From Pontiellaceae bacterium B12227 (GTDB taxonomy: Bacteria > Verrucomicrobiota > Kiritimatiellia > Kiritimatiellales > Pontiellaceae), in contig JAROAZ010000006.1 in NCBI GenBank assembly GCA_029432775.1, positions 179,533 through 243,532 on the forward strand: a DNA stretch of 64,000 nt. The letters are read 5' to 3'. The notes beneath the pieces are model-generated. The model saw only the letters and a list, made by a program, of their open reading frames with translations, was not told the DNA's origin and searched no databases. Positions 45,092-52,365 of the stretch are shown here, one piece after another. Each line of letters starts with the position of its first letter. The first letter of the stretch is position 1. The position numbers and the translations under genes are program-made.

Positions 45092-46029
45092 TATGCCACC
45101 TCCTTCTTCTTCGTATCTTCGGTGGTGGTTATCTGCCGGAAGACATCGTCGAGCCGGCCTTCATCCACCTTGATATCGGCGACCTTCCATTTGTGCTGCT
45201 GTGCGGCACCGAGAATATCCGCCGCAATGGATTTTCCAGCCTTTGGCAACGCTACGATTTTTCCATTTTCCAGTGTCTGGACCTTTCCAATGTTTGGAAG
45301 TTTTTCCAGCGCCGGCAGGATGCCCGTTCCTTCAGCGGCAAGGGTTACGGCATTGTATTTGGAACTCCGCGCCTTGAGGGCTGCCGGGGTGTCGTCCGCA
45401 ACCACCTTCCCGGCACTGATGATGATGGCGCGGGTGCAGATGGCTTCAACCTCTTCGAGGACGTGAGTCGACAGCATCACGACGCGGTCGGATGCCATTT
45501 CCTTAATCATGTCGCGGACCACCTGCTTCTGGTTGGGGTCAAGCCCTTCGGTCGGTTCGTCGAGCAGCAGAATATCGGGATCGTGCAGCAGCGTCTGCGC
45601 GAGGCAGGTTCGCTGGCGGTACCCTTTGGAGAGCGTATCGATGGTCTGATTGCGCACGGGCTGCAGGAAACAGCGCTCGATGGCGCGGTCGACCCGGCTG
45701 TTGCGTTCGGAACCACTGAACCCGCGAACCTCGGCAAGGAAGCGCAGAAATCCGGATACGGTCATGTCCTCGTAAAGCGGCGTGGTTTCGGGCATATAGC
45801 CGATGCTCTTCTGCGCGGCGACGGGGTCGCTCGCCACATTGATACCCTTGACGTGTATACAGCCTTCGGTGGGCGGAAGGAACCCGGCCACCATGCGGAT
45901 CGTGGTGGTTTTCCCGGCGCCGTTCGGCCCGAGAAATCCCAGTACGGTCCCCTTCTCAACCTCAAACGCAACACCGTCAACGGCACGGCGATGCCCGAAG
46001 TCTTTGACCAAATCAACTGCTTTGATCAT
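45091..46029 (-). CDS. ABC transporter ATPase (GldA-like)
   Basis: 312 residues. Walker A GPNGAGKTTT (35-44), Q-loop PETTPLYEDM, signature LSKGYRQR, Walker B ILLLDEPTEGLDPNQ and switch His STHVLEEV are all present. The C-terminal ~90 residues are the extension typical of ABC-2 export ATPases. It is the first gene of the five-gene operon ending in htrA. One exact palindrome copy (PNIGK) and a near copy lie in the C-terminal part. Confidence 0.93.
   Translation of the reverse strand: MIKAVDLVKDFGHRRAVDGVAFEVEKGTVLGFLGPNGAGKTTTIRMVAGFLPPTEGCIHVKGINVASDPVAAQKSIGYMPETTPLYEDMTVSGFLRFLAEVRGFSGSERNSRVDRAIERCFLQPVRNQTIDTLSKGYRQRTCLAQTLLHDPDILLLDEPTEGLDPNQKQVVRDMIKEMASDRVVMLSTHVLEEVEAICTRAIIISAGKVVADDTPAALKARSSKYNAVTLAAEGTGILPALEKLPNIGKVQTLENGKIVALPKAGKSIAADILGAAQQHKWKVADIKVDEGRLDDVFRQITTTEDTKKKEVA
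45285..45299. repeat. Dispersed palindrome in the GldA-like ATPase, spacer TGT
   Basis: Encodes PNIGK; a near copy at 45258-45272 encodes VQTLE directly beside it. Confidence 0.9.
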
Positions 46030-46065
46030 ATCGTTCTCCTTTTCATCATTAATTAAAACCGGCCG

Positions 46066-46434
46066 TCAGGCCGCCAGTTCGATTCCTTTGCGCCGGATGT
46101 TTTTCCTGCGGCGTTTTTTCAGCTGAACCTCAACTTCATCGAATACCGTCCGAACAGCTGAATAGAGAAATTCATGGGTACCGCTCACCTCCTCCGCGTG
46201 CGCAACATAGAGGCGTTCTCCTGGCACTTTGAGACGGAGGGAAACTTTGAAGATTCCGCCCTTGTGAAAATGATGCATCTCATCAATGACCACCTCGCAA
46301 TGTCCGCCCGGCAGGTCGAAACGGTGGAGTCGTTCCGCCTGCGCCTGCACAAGCTGTTTTATAGACCTCGATTTCGGCATATGCCTGAATTGAACGTTGA
46401 CGGTGATTCGATTCAAATTTGTATGGGTGTTCAT
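46066..46434 (-). CDS. hpf: Ribosome hibernation-promoting factor-like protein
   Basis: 122 residues from the ATG at 46434 (AAGGAA nine bases upstream); a GTG seven codons earlier overlaps that site. The HPF/RaiA fold is recognisable: ITVNVQFRHMPKSRSIKQLVQAQAERL, then CEVVIDEMHHFHKGGIFKVSLRLKVPG, then SAVRTVFDEVEVQLKKRRRK with the basic rRNA-facing helix. It is the short form without a dimerisation tail. It would inactivate idle 70S or 30S particles. A CusR/HprR-like box lies 67-82 bases before the ATG. Confidence 0.8.
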   Translation of the reverse strand: MNTHTNLNRITVNVQFRHMPKSRSIKQLVQAQAERLHRFDLPGGHCEVVIDEMHHFHKGGIFKVSLRLKVPGERLYVAHAEEVSGTHEFLYSAVRTVFDEVEVQLKKRRRKNIRRKGIELAA

Positions 46435-46500
46435 AAAACTGTTCCTTTCCTTCACTGCTTACAGTTGAGCATCCCGCTCTTACCGCAACCTTTCTCAATC

Positions 46501-46516
46501 ATTACAACGCGGTAAT
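46501..46516. promoter_or_regulatory. CusR/HprR-like box upstream of hpf
   Basis: ATTACAACGCGGTAAT: 5-bp arms ATTAC/GTAAT around six bases, preceded by C. It matches 15 of 16 bases of the box at 47315, in the same orientation. The arm sequence and spacing equal the E. coli CusR/HprR box as I remember it (CATTACAAAATTGTAATG). Confidence 0.65.
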
Positions 46517-46525
46517 ACTGGACAG

Positions 46526-46548
46526 GCCGGGCGGTGCAGTCGCCCGGC
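46526..46548 (-). terminator. Hairpin between the exported hsp20 and hpf
   Basis: GCCGGGCG/CGCCCGGC form a perfect 8-bp GC stem with a 7-nt loop ten bases after the hsp20 stop. No U-tract follows, so it may terminate weakly, or protect the 3' end while letting some transcription into hpf. Confidence 0.5.
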
Positions 46549-46557
46549 TTCAAGAGA

Positions 46558-47175
46558 TTATTTGATTTCAATTCTTCTGGAGGGGCGGTCTTTTCCGGTT
46601 TTCGGCAGCGTTATACGCAACACACCGTCTTTGTATTCCGCCGCCTGATCGGCATTCACCGGCTTCTGCAACACGACCTTCCGGCTTACGGAAGAAAGGT
46701 TTCGTTCCTGAACCAGGACTTTTTCACCCTCCTTCCTTTCTATCGAAGCCTTGCGGTCGGCTTTTACCGTGAGCACGTTGTCGCTCACTTCGATGGAAAT
46801 ATCCGATTTACTCATCCCGGGAAGATCCATCTTCACGACATAGGCATCGTCTTGTTCCCGCAGATCCATACGCGGTTGCCCAACATTTTTTTCCCAAACC
46901 GCATCGAATTCCGGGAAGCCGGTGTATGGATTCAGTGCACTTCCGAACAACCGGTCCATTTCACGCTGTAGGCCGAGCAGATCGTGGAAGAGGTTCACGT
47001 GCGGGAACCCATTCGTTTCCACCTGCTCCTGTTGATCAGGAGCCACCTTCTTCAATTGGATCCTGCCGTCTTTGTTCGCCCAGACAGAGGCGCCTCCCAA
47101 TAACAGGAGCACGGCCATCGTTCCGGTGATGATTCTCGTCCGAACCGTTTTTTCGTTGTATGTTCTTTTTTTCAT
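46558..47175 (-). CDS. Exported small heat-shock protein (Hsp20 with signal peptide)
   Basis: 205 residues. The first ~34 have basic residues, a hydrophobic core (GTMAVLLLLGGASVWA) and an Ala-x-Ala-like cleavage site before NKDG, which indicates export to the periplasm or a membrane anchor. The alpha-crystallin domain spans about 98-205 (AYVVKMDLPGMSKSDISIEV, then GVLRITLPKTG). Ordinary bacterial Hsp20 proteins are cytoplasmic, so an exported ATP-independent holdase is unusual. AAGGAGG precedes the ATG. It is divergent from the two-component operon, with a CusR/HprR-like box between them. Confidence 0.85.
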   Translation of the reverse strand: MKKRTYNEKTVRTRIITGTMAVLLLLGGASVWANKDGRIQLKKVAPDQQEQVETNGFPHVNLFHDLLGLQREMDRLFGSALNPYTGFPEFDAVWEKNVGQPRMDLREQDDAYVVKMDLPGMSKSDISIEVSDNVLTVKADRKASIERKEGEKVLVQERNLSSVSRKVVLQKPVNADQAAEYKDGVLRITLPKTGKDRPSRRIEIK

Positions 47176-47314
47176 TTTGAACCTCCTTGGTTGGCATTGT
47201 TGTTCCGGTTTACGTTCTTCTCTTCATTCGTTTTTTCGTCGAGCCCTCACCTCCTTTCTTTCCTTTGTTCACAGGTAATAGACGCCCTGTTTCTTTCCAG
47301 GGGCTTGCCAGACC

Positions 47315-47330
47315 ATTACAAGGCGGTAAT
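47315..47330. promoter_or_regulatory. CusR/HprR-like box between exported hsp20 and the two-component operon
   Basis: ATTACAAGGCGGTAAT, with a C before it. It ends ten bases upstream of a TTGACA (47341-47346) that has a poor -10 (TTACTT, 47364-47369) at 17-base spacing. That is the arrangement expected for an activator that drives its own operon. A half site GGTAAT also occurs at 47274-47279. Confidence 0.7.
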
Positions 47331-47395
47331 CTTTTCCCGGTTGACAAAACCGTCCCGGCACGATTACTTCTGTGAGCATCACCCGTGGAGTTGAC

Positions 47396-48070
47396 ATGCG
47401 CATTTTAATTATTGAAGACGACCGGAAAATTTCTTCCTTCCTGAGCAAGGGATTCAGGGAAGTGGGCTATGCTGCCGATGTGGCCGAGGATGGAGAAGAG
47501 GGCCAGCTGCTGGCCCGCCAGGGCGTTCATGACGCAATCGTGGCGGACCTGATGCTGCCGAAGCTCGACGGGCTCGGAATGATCGAGCGCATGCGTGCCG
47601 AGGGAAACGAAACGCCGGTCATTATTCTGAGTGCCAAGCGTTCAGTGGACGATCGTATCCGCGGGTTGCAGGCCGGTGGCGACGATTACATGGTCAAACC
47701 GTTTTCCTTTTCCGAACTGCTCGTCCGGGTTCAGACTCTGCTGAGACGCGCACAGCGTATTCCACAGGCCACCGTTCTCGAGACGGGCCCCTTGCGCCTG
47801 AACCTCTCGCAACGGACCGTGGAACGCGATGGCCAGCCCATCGAGCTGCAGCCGCGCGAGTTTGCCCTGCTGGAATATTTCATGCGCAACCCGGGCAGGG
47901 TCGTAACGAAAACGGCCATCCTTGAGCATGTCTACGACTACAGCTTTGATCCGCAAACCAACGTGGTGGATGTTCTCGTCTGCCGCCTGCGCAACCGGAT
48001 CGACAAACAATTCGACCAAAAACTCATCCACACGGTACGGGGAGTCGGCTATGTCCTCAAAACGGACTGA
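47396..48070 (+). CDS. OmpR/CusR-type response regulator
   Basis: 224 residues from the ATG at 47396 (GTGGAG five bases upstream); an in-frame GTG eight codons earlier is unlikely. The receiver has D8/D9, phospho-acceptor D51 in VADLMLPKLDG and K101 in MVKPFSFSE. The C-terminal winged helix has RTVERDGQPIELQPREFALLEYFMRNPG and TNVVDVLVCRLRNRID. The sequence style is that of the heavy-metal/oxidation group (CusR, CopR, HprR), which fits the box in its promoter. It overlaps the kinase gene by 20 bases. Confidence 0.92.
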   Translation: MRILIIEDDRKISSFLSKGFREVGYAADVAEDGEEGQLLARQGVHDAIVADLMLPKLDGLGMIERMRAEGNETPVIILSAKRSVDDRIRGLQAGGDDYMVKPFSFSELLVRVQTLLRRAQRIPQATVLETGPLRLNLSQRTVERDGQPIELQPREFALLEYFMRNPGRVVTKTAILEHVYDYSFDPQTNVVDVLVCRLRNRIDKQFDQKLIHTVRGVGYVLKTD

Positions 48071-49457
48071 CTTCCTGCATGTGACATTCAGCTTCCGGCT
48101 GGCATTGCTCTACACCGTGTTTCTGGCTCTCTCGTTTGCGATGGTATTCACGGCAACGTATCAGCTTGTCAGCCACATAATCGAGGCACGAGATCGAGAT
48201 CTAATCAAGGCCCAGACCGAACAATTCAATGCCCTCTTCCGTCAGGGCGGGCTGTCGGCCATCGCCAACTATTTCAGCCAGCAGATCGAACCCGACGAAT
48301 CCGTTTTCGTCCGTATTGTGGACCGGAACAACCAGATACGCTTCATTACAGTTTCGCATCCGCTCTGGAACCTGCTCGACCAGCAGATGAGACAGGGAAA
48401 ACGTCCGGCACTTAACGAATCGCGGTGGGACGAACTGGCGCGAGAAGAAGAGGAAGGCAGCTGGGTCGTCGGCACCATCCAGCTTAATGCAGATTATTTC
48501 CTGCAGGTGGGGCGCAATACCACACAAAGCAAACTGGTCCTCTCGCACTTCCGGAGAACGGGGCTGCGCATCCTGCTTCCCGCCCTGCTGCTGAGCCTGC
48601 TCGGCGGCTGGCTGGCCGCCCGCAGCGCGCTCTCGCCATTACGTGCACTGGTGCAAACCATTCACCTGATTCTTGAAACCGGCGACCGTGCACGCCGCGT
48701 GCCCGCGCAGGCACAGCGCGGAGAACTGGGCGCGCTTTCGGTTCTGTTCAACCGTGTTCTCGACCAAAATGAAATGCTCGTGCAAGGCTCGAAGGAAACC
48801 CTCGACAATGTCGCCCATGACCTGCGTACACCGATGACCCATCTGCGCAACTCCGCCGAACATGCCCTGCAAATGGCGGAACCCGATGTGCGCGTTCAGG
48901 CCGAAGCACTGGCCGACTGCATGGAGGAGTCCGAACGTATTCTGCAAATGCTGAATGCTTTGATGGATCTGGCTGAAGCCAACGTGGGCGGAATGAAGTT
49001 ACAAACTGAATCGCTCGCTCTGAGAGAACTGGCCGATGAAACCATCGAGCTCTATTCCATTGTTGCCGAAGAATGCGGCATCACCCTGCACAATGATGTT
49101 CCCACCTATCTCGTGGCCGATGCCGACCGCATGCGGCTGCGCCAATGCCTGGGAAATCTGGTCGACAACGCCCTGAAATACAGTCATGAAGGCGGCATAG
49201 TGATCCTTTCCGGCACATCCGAAGACACCCACATAACGTTATCGATCCAGGATCAGGGCTGTGGCATTTCCGAGGAGAATGTCGGCCGGATCTGGGACCG
49301 TCTGTACCGTGGCGAGACCAGCCGGGCCACGCCCGGACTGGGGCTTGGGCTCAGCATTGTCTGGGCGATTATGGAGGCGCACGGCGGCACCGTTACTGTT
49401 GAAAGCGACCTTGGCGCAGGTTCAACATTCACGCTGCGGCTTCCACGAAAATCCTGA
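48051..49457 (+). CDS. CusS/HprS-like sensor histidine kinase
   Basis: 468 residues from the ATG at 48051, inside the end of the regulator gene, after GGGGAG. TM1 at about 16-38 and TM2 at about 160-182 flank a ~120-residue periplasmic sensor domain, then HAMP, HisKA with H256 in NVAHDLRTPMTHL, and an HATPase with NLVDNALKYS, DQGCGI and GLGLGLSIV. No Met/His-rich metal site is evident in the sensor region, so the ligand could be oxidation or unfolded envelope protein, not copper (inference). Confidence 0.92.
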   Translation: MSSKRTDFLHVTFSFRLALLYTVFLALSFAMVFTATYQLVSHIIEARDRDLIKAQTEQFNALFRQGGLSAIANYFSQQIEPDESVFVRIVDRNNQIRFITVSHPLWNLLDQQMRQGKRPALNESRWDELAREEEEGSWVVGTIQLNADYFLQVGRNTTQSKLVLSHFRRTGLRILLPALLLSLLGGWLAARSALSPLRALVQTIHLILETGDRARRVPAQAQRGELGALSVLFNRVLDQNEMLVQGSKETLDNVAHDLRTPMTHLRNSAEHALQMAEPDVRVQAEALADCMEESERILQMLNALMDLAEANVGGMKLQTESLALRELADETIELYSIVAEECGITLHNDVPTYLVADADRMRLRQCLGNLVDNALKYSHEGGIVILSGTSEDTHITLSIQDQGCGISEENVGRIWDRLYRGETSRATPGLGLGLSIVWAIMEAHGGTVTVESDLGAGSTFTLRLPRKS

Positions 49458-49483
49458 CCGTTCGATAATGCTCAGGGCCTCAT

Positions 49484-49747
49484 CTAGAAAAACAGCATAA
49501 AGAGCAGCCGCCGAACCAATCCCAGCGCAATCAGCAGAAAAACCGGACTCAGATCAATGGCCGTATCGCCGAAGCGGGGTGCCGGAATCCGGCGGCGAAT
49601 GGGTGCCAGCATCCACTCATATGCCGGCGCAAGCCATCGAAGCAGCTTATAGGCCAAGGGATGCATGATCCATGAGCACAGGATATAGATGAACAGGCCC
49701 AGTTCGAAGAGGCCCATGGCAAAATCCAGCAGGTTGAACAAAAACAT
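49484..49747 (-). CDS. YggT-family membrane protein
   Basis: 87 residues. Two hydrophobic segments (MFLFNLLDFAMGLFELGLFIYILCSWI is the pattern of the first, AIDLSPVFLLIALGLVRRLLFMLFF of the second) flank the conserved PIRRRIPAPRFGDTAIDLSP-type loop. YggT/YlmG proteins are linked to envelope integrity, division or osmotic stress. It lies 18 bases after the J-protein gene and is probably cotranscribed. Confidence 0.85.
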   Translation of the reverse strand: MFLFNLLDFAMGLFELGLFIYILCSWIMHPLAYKLLRWLAPAYEWMLAPIRRRIPAPRFGDTAIDLSPVFLLIALGLVRRLLFMLFF

Positions 49748-49765
49748 GATTTCCTCCGTCTCCGT

Positions 49766-50695
49766 TTATGGGTTTTGTTTTCTTTTTGCGATGTCAGCCA
49801 GCTGTTCGTAGAGCTTCTTTTCCTCAGCGGTTGGTTGAACGGGCACCTCAATTCTGACTACGGCGTAGACATCGCCTTTCCCGCCCCCCGGTTTCTTCAA
49901 CCCTTTGCCGGTGAGCCTGAATTTGCGCCCGGGCTGGGTGCCGGCCGGGATGCGCAGCATCGCGTGACCATCAATTAATTTCAAATCCACTTTATCGCCC
50001 AGCACGGCCTGATAAGGAGCCAGATCAACGTCCATCCACAGGTCTGCTCCATCCACCGTAAAACGACTGTGCGGCGCAATGGAAATGCGGATCAGCAAAT
50101 CTCCGTTGTGCCCCTGATTGCGCAGGCGCAGCCTGGCCCCATCGCGCGTGCCGGCAGGAATGTTCAGATCGTAGGTTTTTGTATTTCCGTTTTGATCGCT
50201 GTAAACCTTGATACGTTTTTTACCGCCGTGATAAGCCTCGTCGAGGGTGAGGGTCAGTTCCGTTTCATCATGGGTGCGGCGCGGCGAGTGCGCACCGAAT
50301 GTTTCCGAGGACTGGAAACCTGAGAACCCGTTCATCCGGTTTCCGAAAATCGACTCAAAGAAATCGCTGAAGCCGCCACCGGAAAAGTTAAATTCATGCC
50401 CGGCTCCGCCGCCGCCAAAATCAAAATGCACATTTTCCCACCCCGGAGGCGGAGTGAAATCCTGTCCCTGTTTCCAGTTGGCACCGAGTTGATCGTAACG
50501 CTTGCGTTTTTCCGGATCGCCGAGCACTTCATAGGCCTCGGAAATTTCCTGGAAGCGATTCTGCGCGCCGGCCTCTTTATTGACATCGGGATGGTATTCG
50601 CGAGCCAGTTTGCGATAGGCCTTTTTTACGGCTGCGGCGCCGGCATTACGCGGAACCCCCAACACGTCATAATAATCTTTATATTGGACACCCAT
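49766..50695 (-). CDS. cbpA: CbpA-like J-domain co-chaperone
   Basis: 309 residues. J domain at 6-70 with HPD (35-37), Gly/Phe-rich segment at about 85-130, and two C-terminal substrate-binding domains (LTLTLDEAYHGGKKRI, then LRIPAGTQPGRKFRLTGKGLKKPGG). It lacks the DnaJ zinc region, so it is the class II CbpA type. It delivers clients to DnaK and would cooperate with the Hsp20 holdases encoded just upstream on the same strand. Confidence 0.92.
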   Translation of the reverse strand: MGVQYKDYYDVLGVPRNAGAAAVKKAYRKLAREYHPDVNKEAGAQNRFQEISEAYEVLGDPEKRKRYDQLGANWKQGQDFTPPPGWENVHFDFGGGGAGHEFNFSGGGFSDFFESIFGNRMNGFSGFQSSETFGAHSPRRTHDETELTLTLDEAYHGGKKRIKVYSDQNGNTKTYDLNIPAGTRDGARLRLRNQGHNGDLLIRISIAPHSRFTVDGADLWMDVDLAPYQAVLGDKVDLKLIDGHAMLRIPAGTQPGRKFRLTGKGLKKPGGGKGDVYAVVRIEVPVQPTAEEKKLYEQLADIAKRKQNP

Positions 50696-50724
50696 GTATA
50701 CATTCCATTATTTCATCCGCCGGT

Positions 50725-50739
50725 TTCCAATGGCTGGAA
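50725..50739. repeat. Dispersed palindrome within a longer hairpin (TTCCA-ATGGC-TGGAA)
   Basis: Between hsp20 copy 2 and cbpA. Symmetry extends outward to GCCGG/CCGGC, giving a strong intergenic hairpin that may act as a processing or partial termination site. Confidence 0.85.
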
Positions 50740-50752
50740 ACCGGCGTCAGAC

Positions 50753-51238
50753 TCAATCTACACTCACCTCAATTCGCCTTCGCGCGCTGCGTGCCTCCTT
50801 GGTTTTAGGCAATGTCAGTGTCAGTACACCGCGCTTATATCTGGCTTTTGTTTTATCGCCCTCGACAGACGCCGGCAGCGGAATGGAGCGGCAATAACCG
50901 CCATAACTCATTTGAGAAACATGATAGTTTCTCTTTTTCTCCTCCTGTCGCTCCCGTCGCTCGCCTTGAACGATCAGCATATTTTCATCCAGTTCCACCC
51001 GGATATCTTTTTGATCCATCCCGGGCAGTTCCACTTTCACCCGTATCTCATGATCGGTTTCTGATACCTCGTATCCGACCGAAGCCATGGTGCTTCGGCC
51101 GAACCGCTCAGTTGTTCCGCGGAAATAGGTCTCAAACAGTTCGTTGACCTCGCGGTGCAGCATATCGAGCGGATGCTCCGCTCTCGCTGAATTATGCTGC
51201 ATGGATTGTTTTCTCCACGGCATCAACTTGTCTTTCAT
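50753..51238 (-). CDS. Small heat-shock protein (Hsp20), copy 2
   Basis: 161 residues from the ATG at 51238 with GGAGG eight bases upstream; a GTG three codons earlier sits within that site. The alpha-crystallin domain (about 55-161) has HEIRVKVELPGMDQKDIRVEL and RGVLTLTLPKTKEA; the Met-rich N-terminus is short. It is a cytoplasmic ATP-independent holdase. It is the third gene of the reverse-strand series hsp20-hsp20-hsp20-cbpA-yggT. Confidence 0.9.
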   Translation of the reverse strand: MKDKLMPWRKQSMQHNSARAEHPLDMLHREVNELFETYFRGTTERFGRSTMASVGYEVSETDHEIRVKVELPGMDQKDIRVELDENMLIVQGERRERQEEKKRNYHVSQMSYGGYCRSIPLPASVEGDKTKARYKRGVLTLTLPKTKEARSARRRIEVSVD

Positions 51239-51258
51239 ACCCGTCACCTCCTTCAGTC

Positions 51259-51660
51259 CTATCCTCCGGTTGCAATTTCAATTTTACGCGGTTTGGCCTG
51301 CTCGGCTTTCGGCAGCTCAAGTTCGAGCACCCCGTTGTGCAGCCGGGCCCGGATTTTTTCGCGATCAATCAACTGCGGAATGTTAAACTTACGGCGGTAG
51401 GTACCGCTTTCGTACTCTTCCATCAGCCGATCCATTCCTTCCGGAGCTACGGCGGCCTGATGTCCGGTAATTGCCAGTTCGTTATTCTCGAGCTGAATAT
51501 CGAGTTGATCCTGCGCCACGCCGGGCATATCGCACCGCACCAGAATGGCATTGTCTTTCTCGTAGATGTCCGTATTCGGAACATACACACGACCTTCGCG
51601 CACAGGTTCCGACGGTTTCTGTTTCACTTTTTCCACTGCTGTATCTTTTGTATCTTTCAT
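51259..51660 (-). CDS. Small heat-shock protein (Hsp20), copy 3
   Basis: 133 residues from the ATG at 51660 (AAGGAGG upstream); the longer frame overlaps the previous gene and is not supported. An N-terminal charged stretch (KDTKDTAVEKVKQKPSEP) replaces the usual hydrophobic N-domain, then comes a crystallin domain with NAILVRCDMPGVAQDQLDIQL and NGVLELELPKAEQAKP. The polar N-terminus suggests it forms small oligomers or tunes its neighbours by co-assembly (inference). Confidence 0.88.
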   Translation of the reverse strand: MKDTKDTAVEKVKQKPSEPVREGRVYVPNTDIYEKDNAILVRCDMPGVAQDQLDIQLENNELAITGHQAAVAPEGMDRLMEEYESGTYRRKFNIPQLIDREKIRARLHNGVLELELPKAEQAKPRKIEIATGG

Positions 51661-51673
51661 TTCAAGCACCTCC

Positions 51674-52108
51674 TTAAGCCGTTTTGATTTCAATACGTTT
51701 GGGTTTGGTGGCCTCATGCCGCGGCATCAGCACCGTCAGAATGCCGTTTTCGTATTTGGCCGAAACCTTGTCGTTCTCAACCGCATACGGCAGTTTGACC
51801 GTGCGCACAAAGGCGCCATAACTGCGTTCATTGCGATGGCACACCGCATCCTCCGCCGGTTTCTCGCTCTTCCGATCGCCTTTGATGGTGAGCTGATTGT
51901 TGACCACATTGAGATCCAGATCTTGGATTTCAAGACCGGGAAGTTCGGCTGTGACCACTACCTGATCGGCATTGCCCCAAACATTAAGTGCAGGGAAACG
52001 CGACAGGCTTGTTTCGTTATCGTATCCGTCGAACAGACGGTTCATTTCCCGTTGAAGGCCGCGAAGCTCTTCGAACGGGCTCCATGCTCTGGTATTTGTC
52101 CAATACAT
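51674..52108 (-). CDS. Small heat-shock protein (Hsp20), copy 4, first gene of the series
   Basis: 144 residues. The N-terminus WSPFEELRGLQREMNRLFDGY is the classical Hsp18 type; the crystallin domain has ADQVVVTAELPGLEIQDLDLNV and ENGILTVLMPRHEATKP. AAAGGAAC precedes the ATG. It leads the hsp20-hsp20-hsp20-cbpA-yggT series, and a sigma-54-like promoter lies about 70 bases upstream. I see no CIRCE element in front of it. Confidence 0.9.
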   Translation of the reverse strand: MYWTNTRAWSPFEELRGLQREMNRLFDGYDNETSLSRFPALNVWGNADQVVVTAELPGLEIQDLDLNVVNNQLTIKGDRKSEKPAEDAVCHRNERSYGAFVRTVKLPYAVENDKVSAKYENGILTVLMPRHEATKPKRIEIKTA

Positions 52109-52178
52109 TTTTTGTTCCTTTCATTTTATCCAATCACGACCACCGTGATGGAGTGCCCAATGGCTTCGACTGCCCTAT

Positions 52179-52195
52179 AACAAAAAATGTGCCAA
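52179..52195 (-). promoter_or_regulatory. Sigma-54-like promoter before the hsp20 series
   Basis: On the reverse strand TTGGCACATTTTTTGTT has a perfect -24 element (TTGGCAC), then GG-N10-GT where the usual -12 is GC. The same GG-N10-GT layout precedes glnN at 54583. The predicted start is near 52168, 60 bases before the ATG. No enhancer-binding protein is encoded nearby. Confidence 0.4.
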
Positions 52196-52197
52196 CG

Positions 52198-52226
52198 ATA
52201 AAACCCCAGAAAAACAGGGGTTTTAT
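52198..52226 (-). terminator. Hairpin between glnN and the hsp20 series
   Basis: ATAAAACCCC (52198-52207) and GGGGTTTTAT (52217-52226) form a perfect 10-bp stem with a 9-nt loop. On the reverse strand the 3' arm ends GGGGUUUUAU, so it could act as a second terminator behind glnN. The remainder of 52109-52365 contains no gene. Confidence 0.5.
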
Positions 52227-52316
52227 GAATTCTGAGACGTTTTGAAGCGTGAAAAAATGTCCCACTTCCAGACACTGGATGTGCCAAAATTTCATGGTTG
52301 GATTACATGCAGACAC

Positions 52317-52341
52317 AAAAAAAGCCCCGCCGAAGCGAGGC
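52317..52341 (-). terminator. Rho-independent terminator of glnN
   Basis: On the reverse strand GCCUCGC-UUCG-GCGGGGC forms a 7-bp stem (one U-G) with a UUCG tetraloop and is followed by seven U. It lies 24 bases after the glnN stop. Confidence 0.92.
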
Positions 52342-52365
52342 CTTTCCTGGATCTGTCGAGGTCGG

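Noticed and set aside
46066..52108. Mobile genomic island carrying the heat-shock genes
   Set aside because: No integrase, transposase, tRNA-flanking direct repeat or obvious base-composition shift is visible at the edges.
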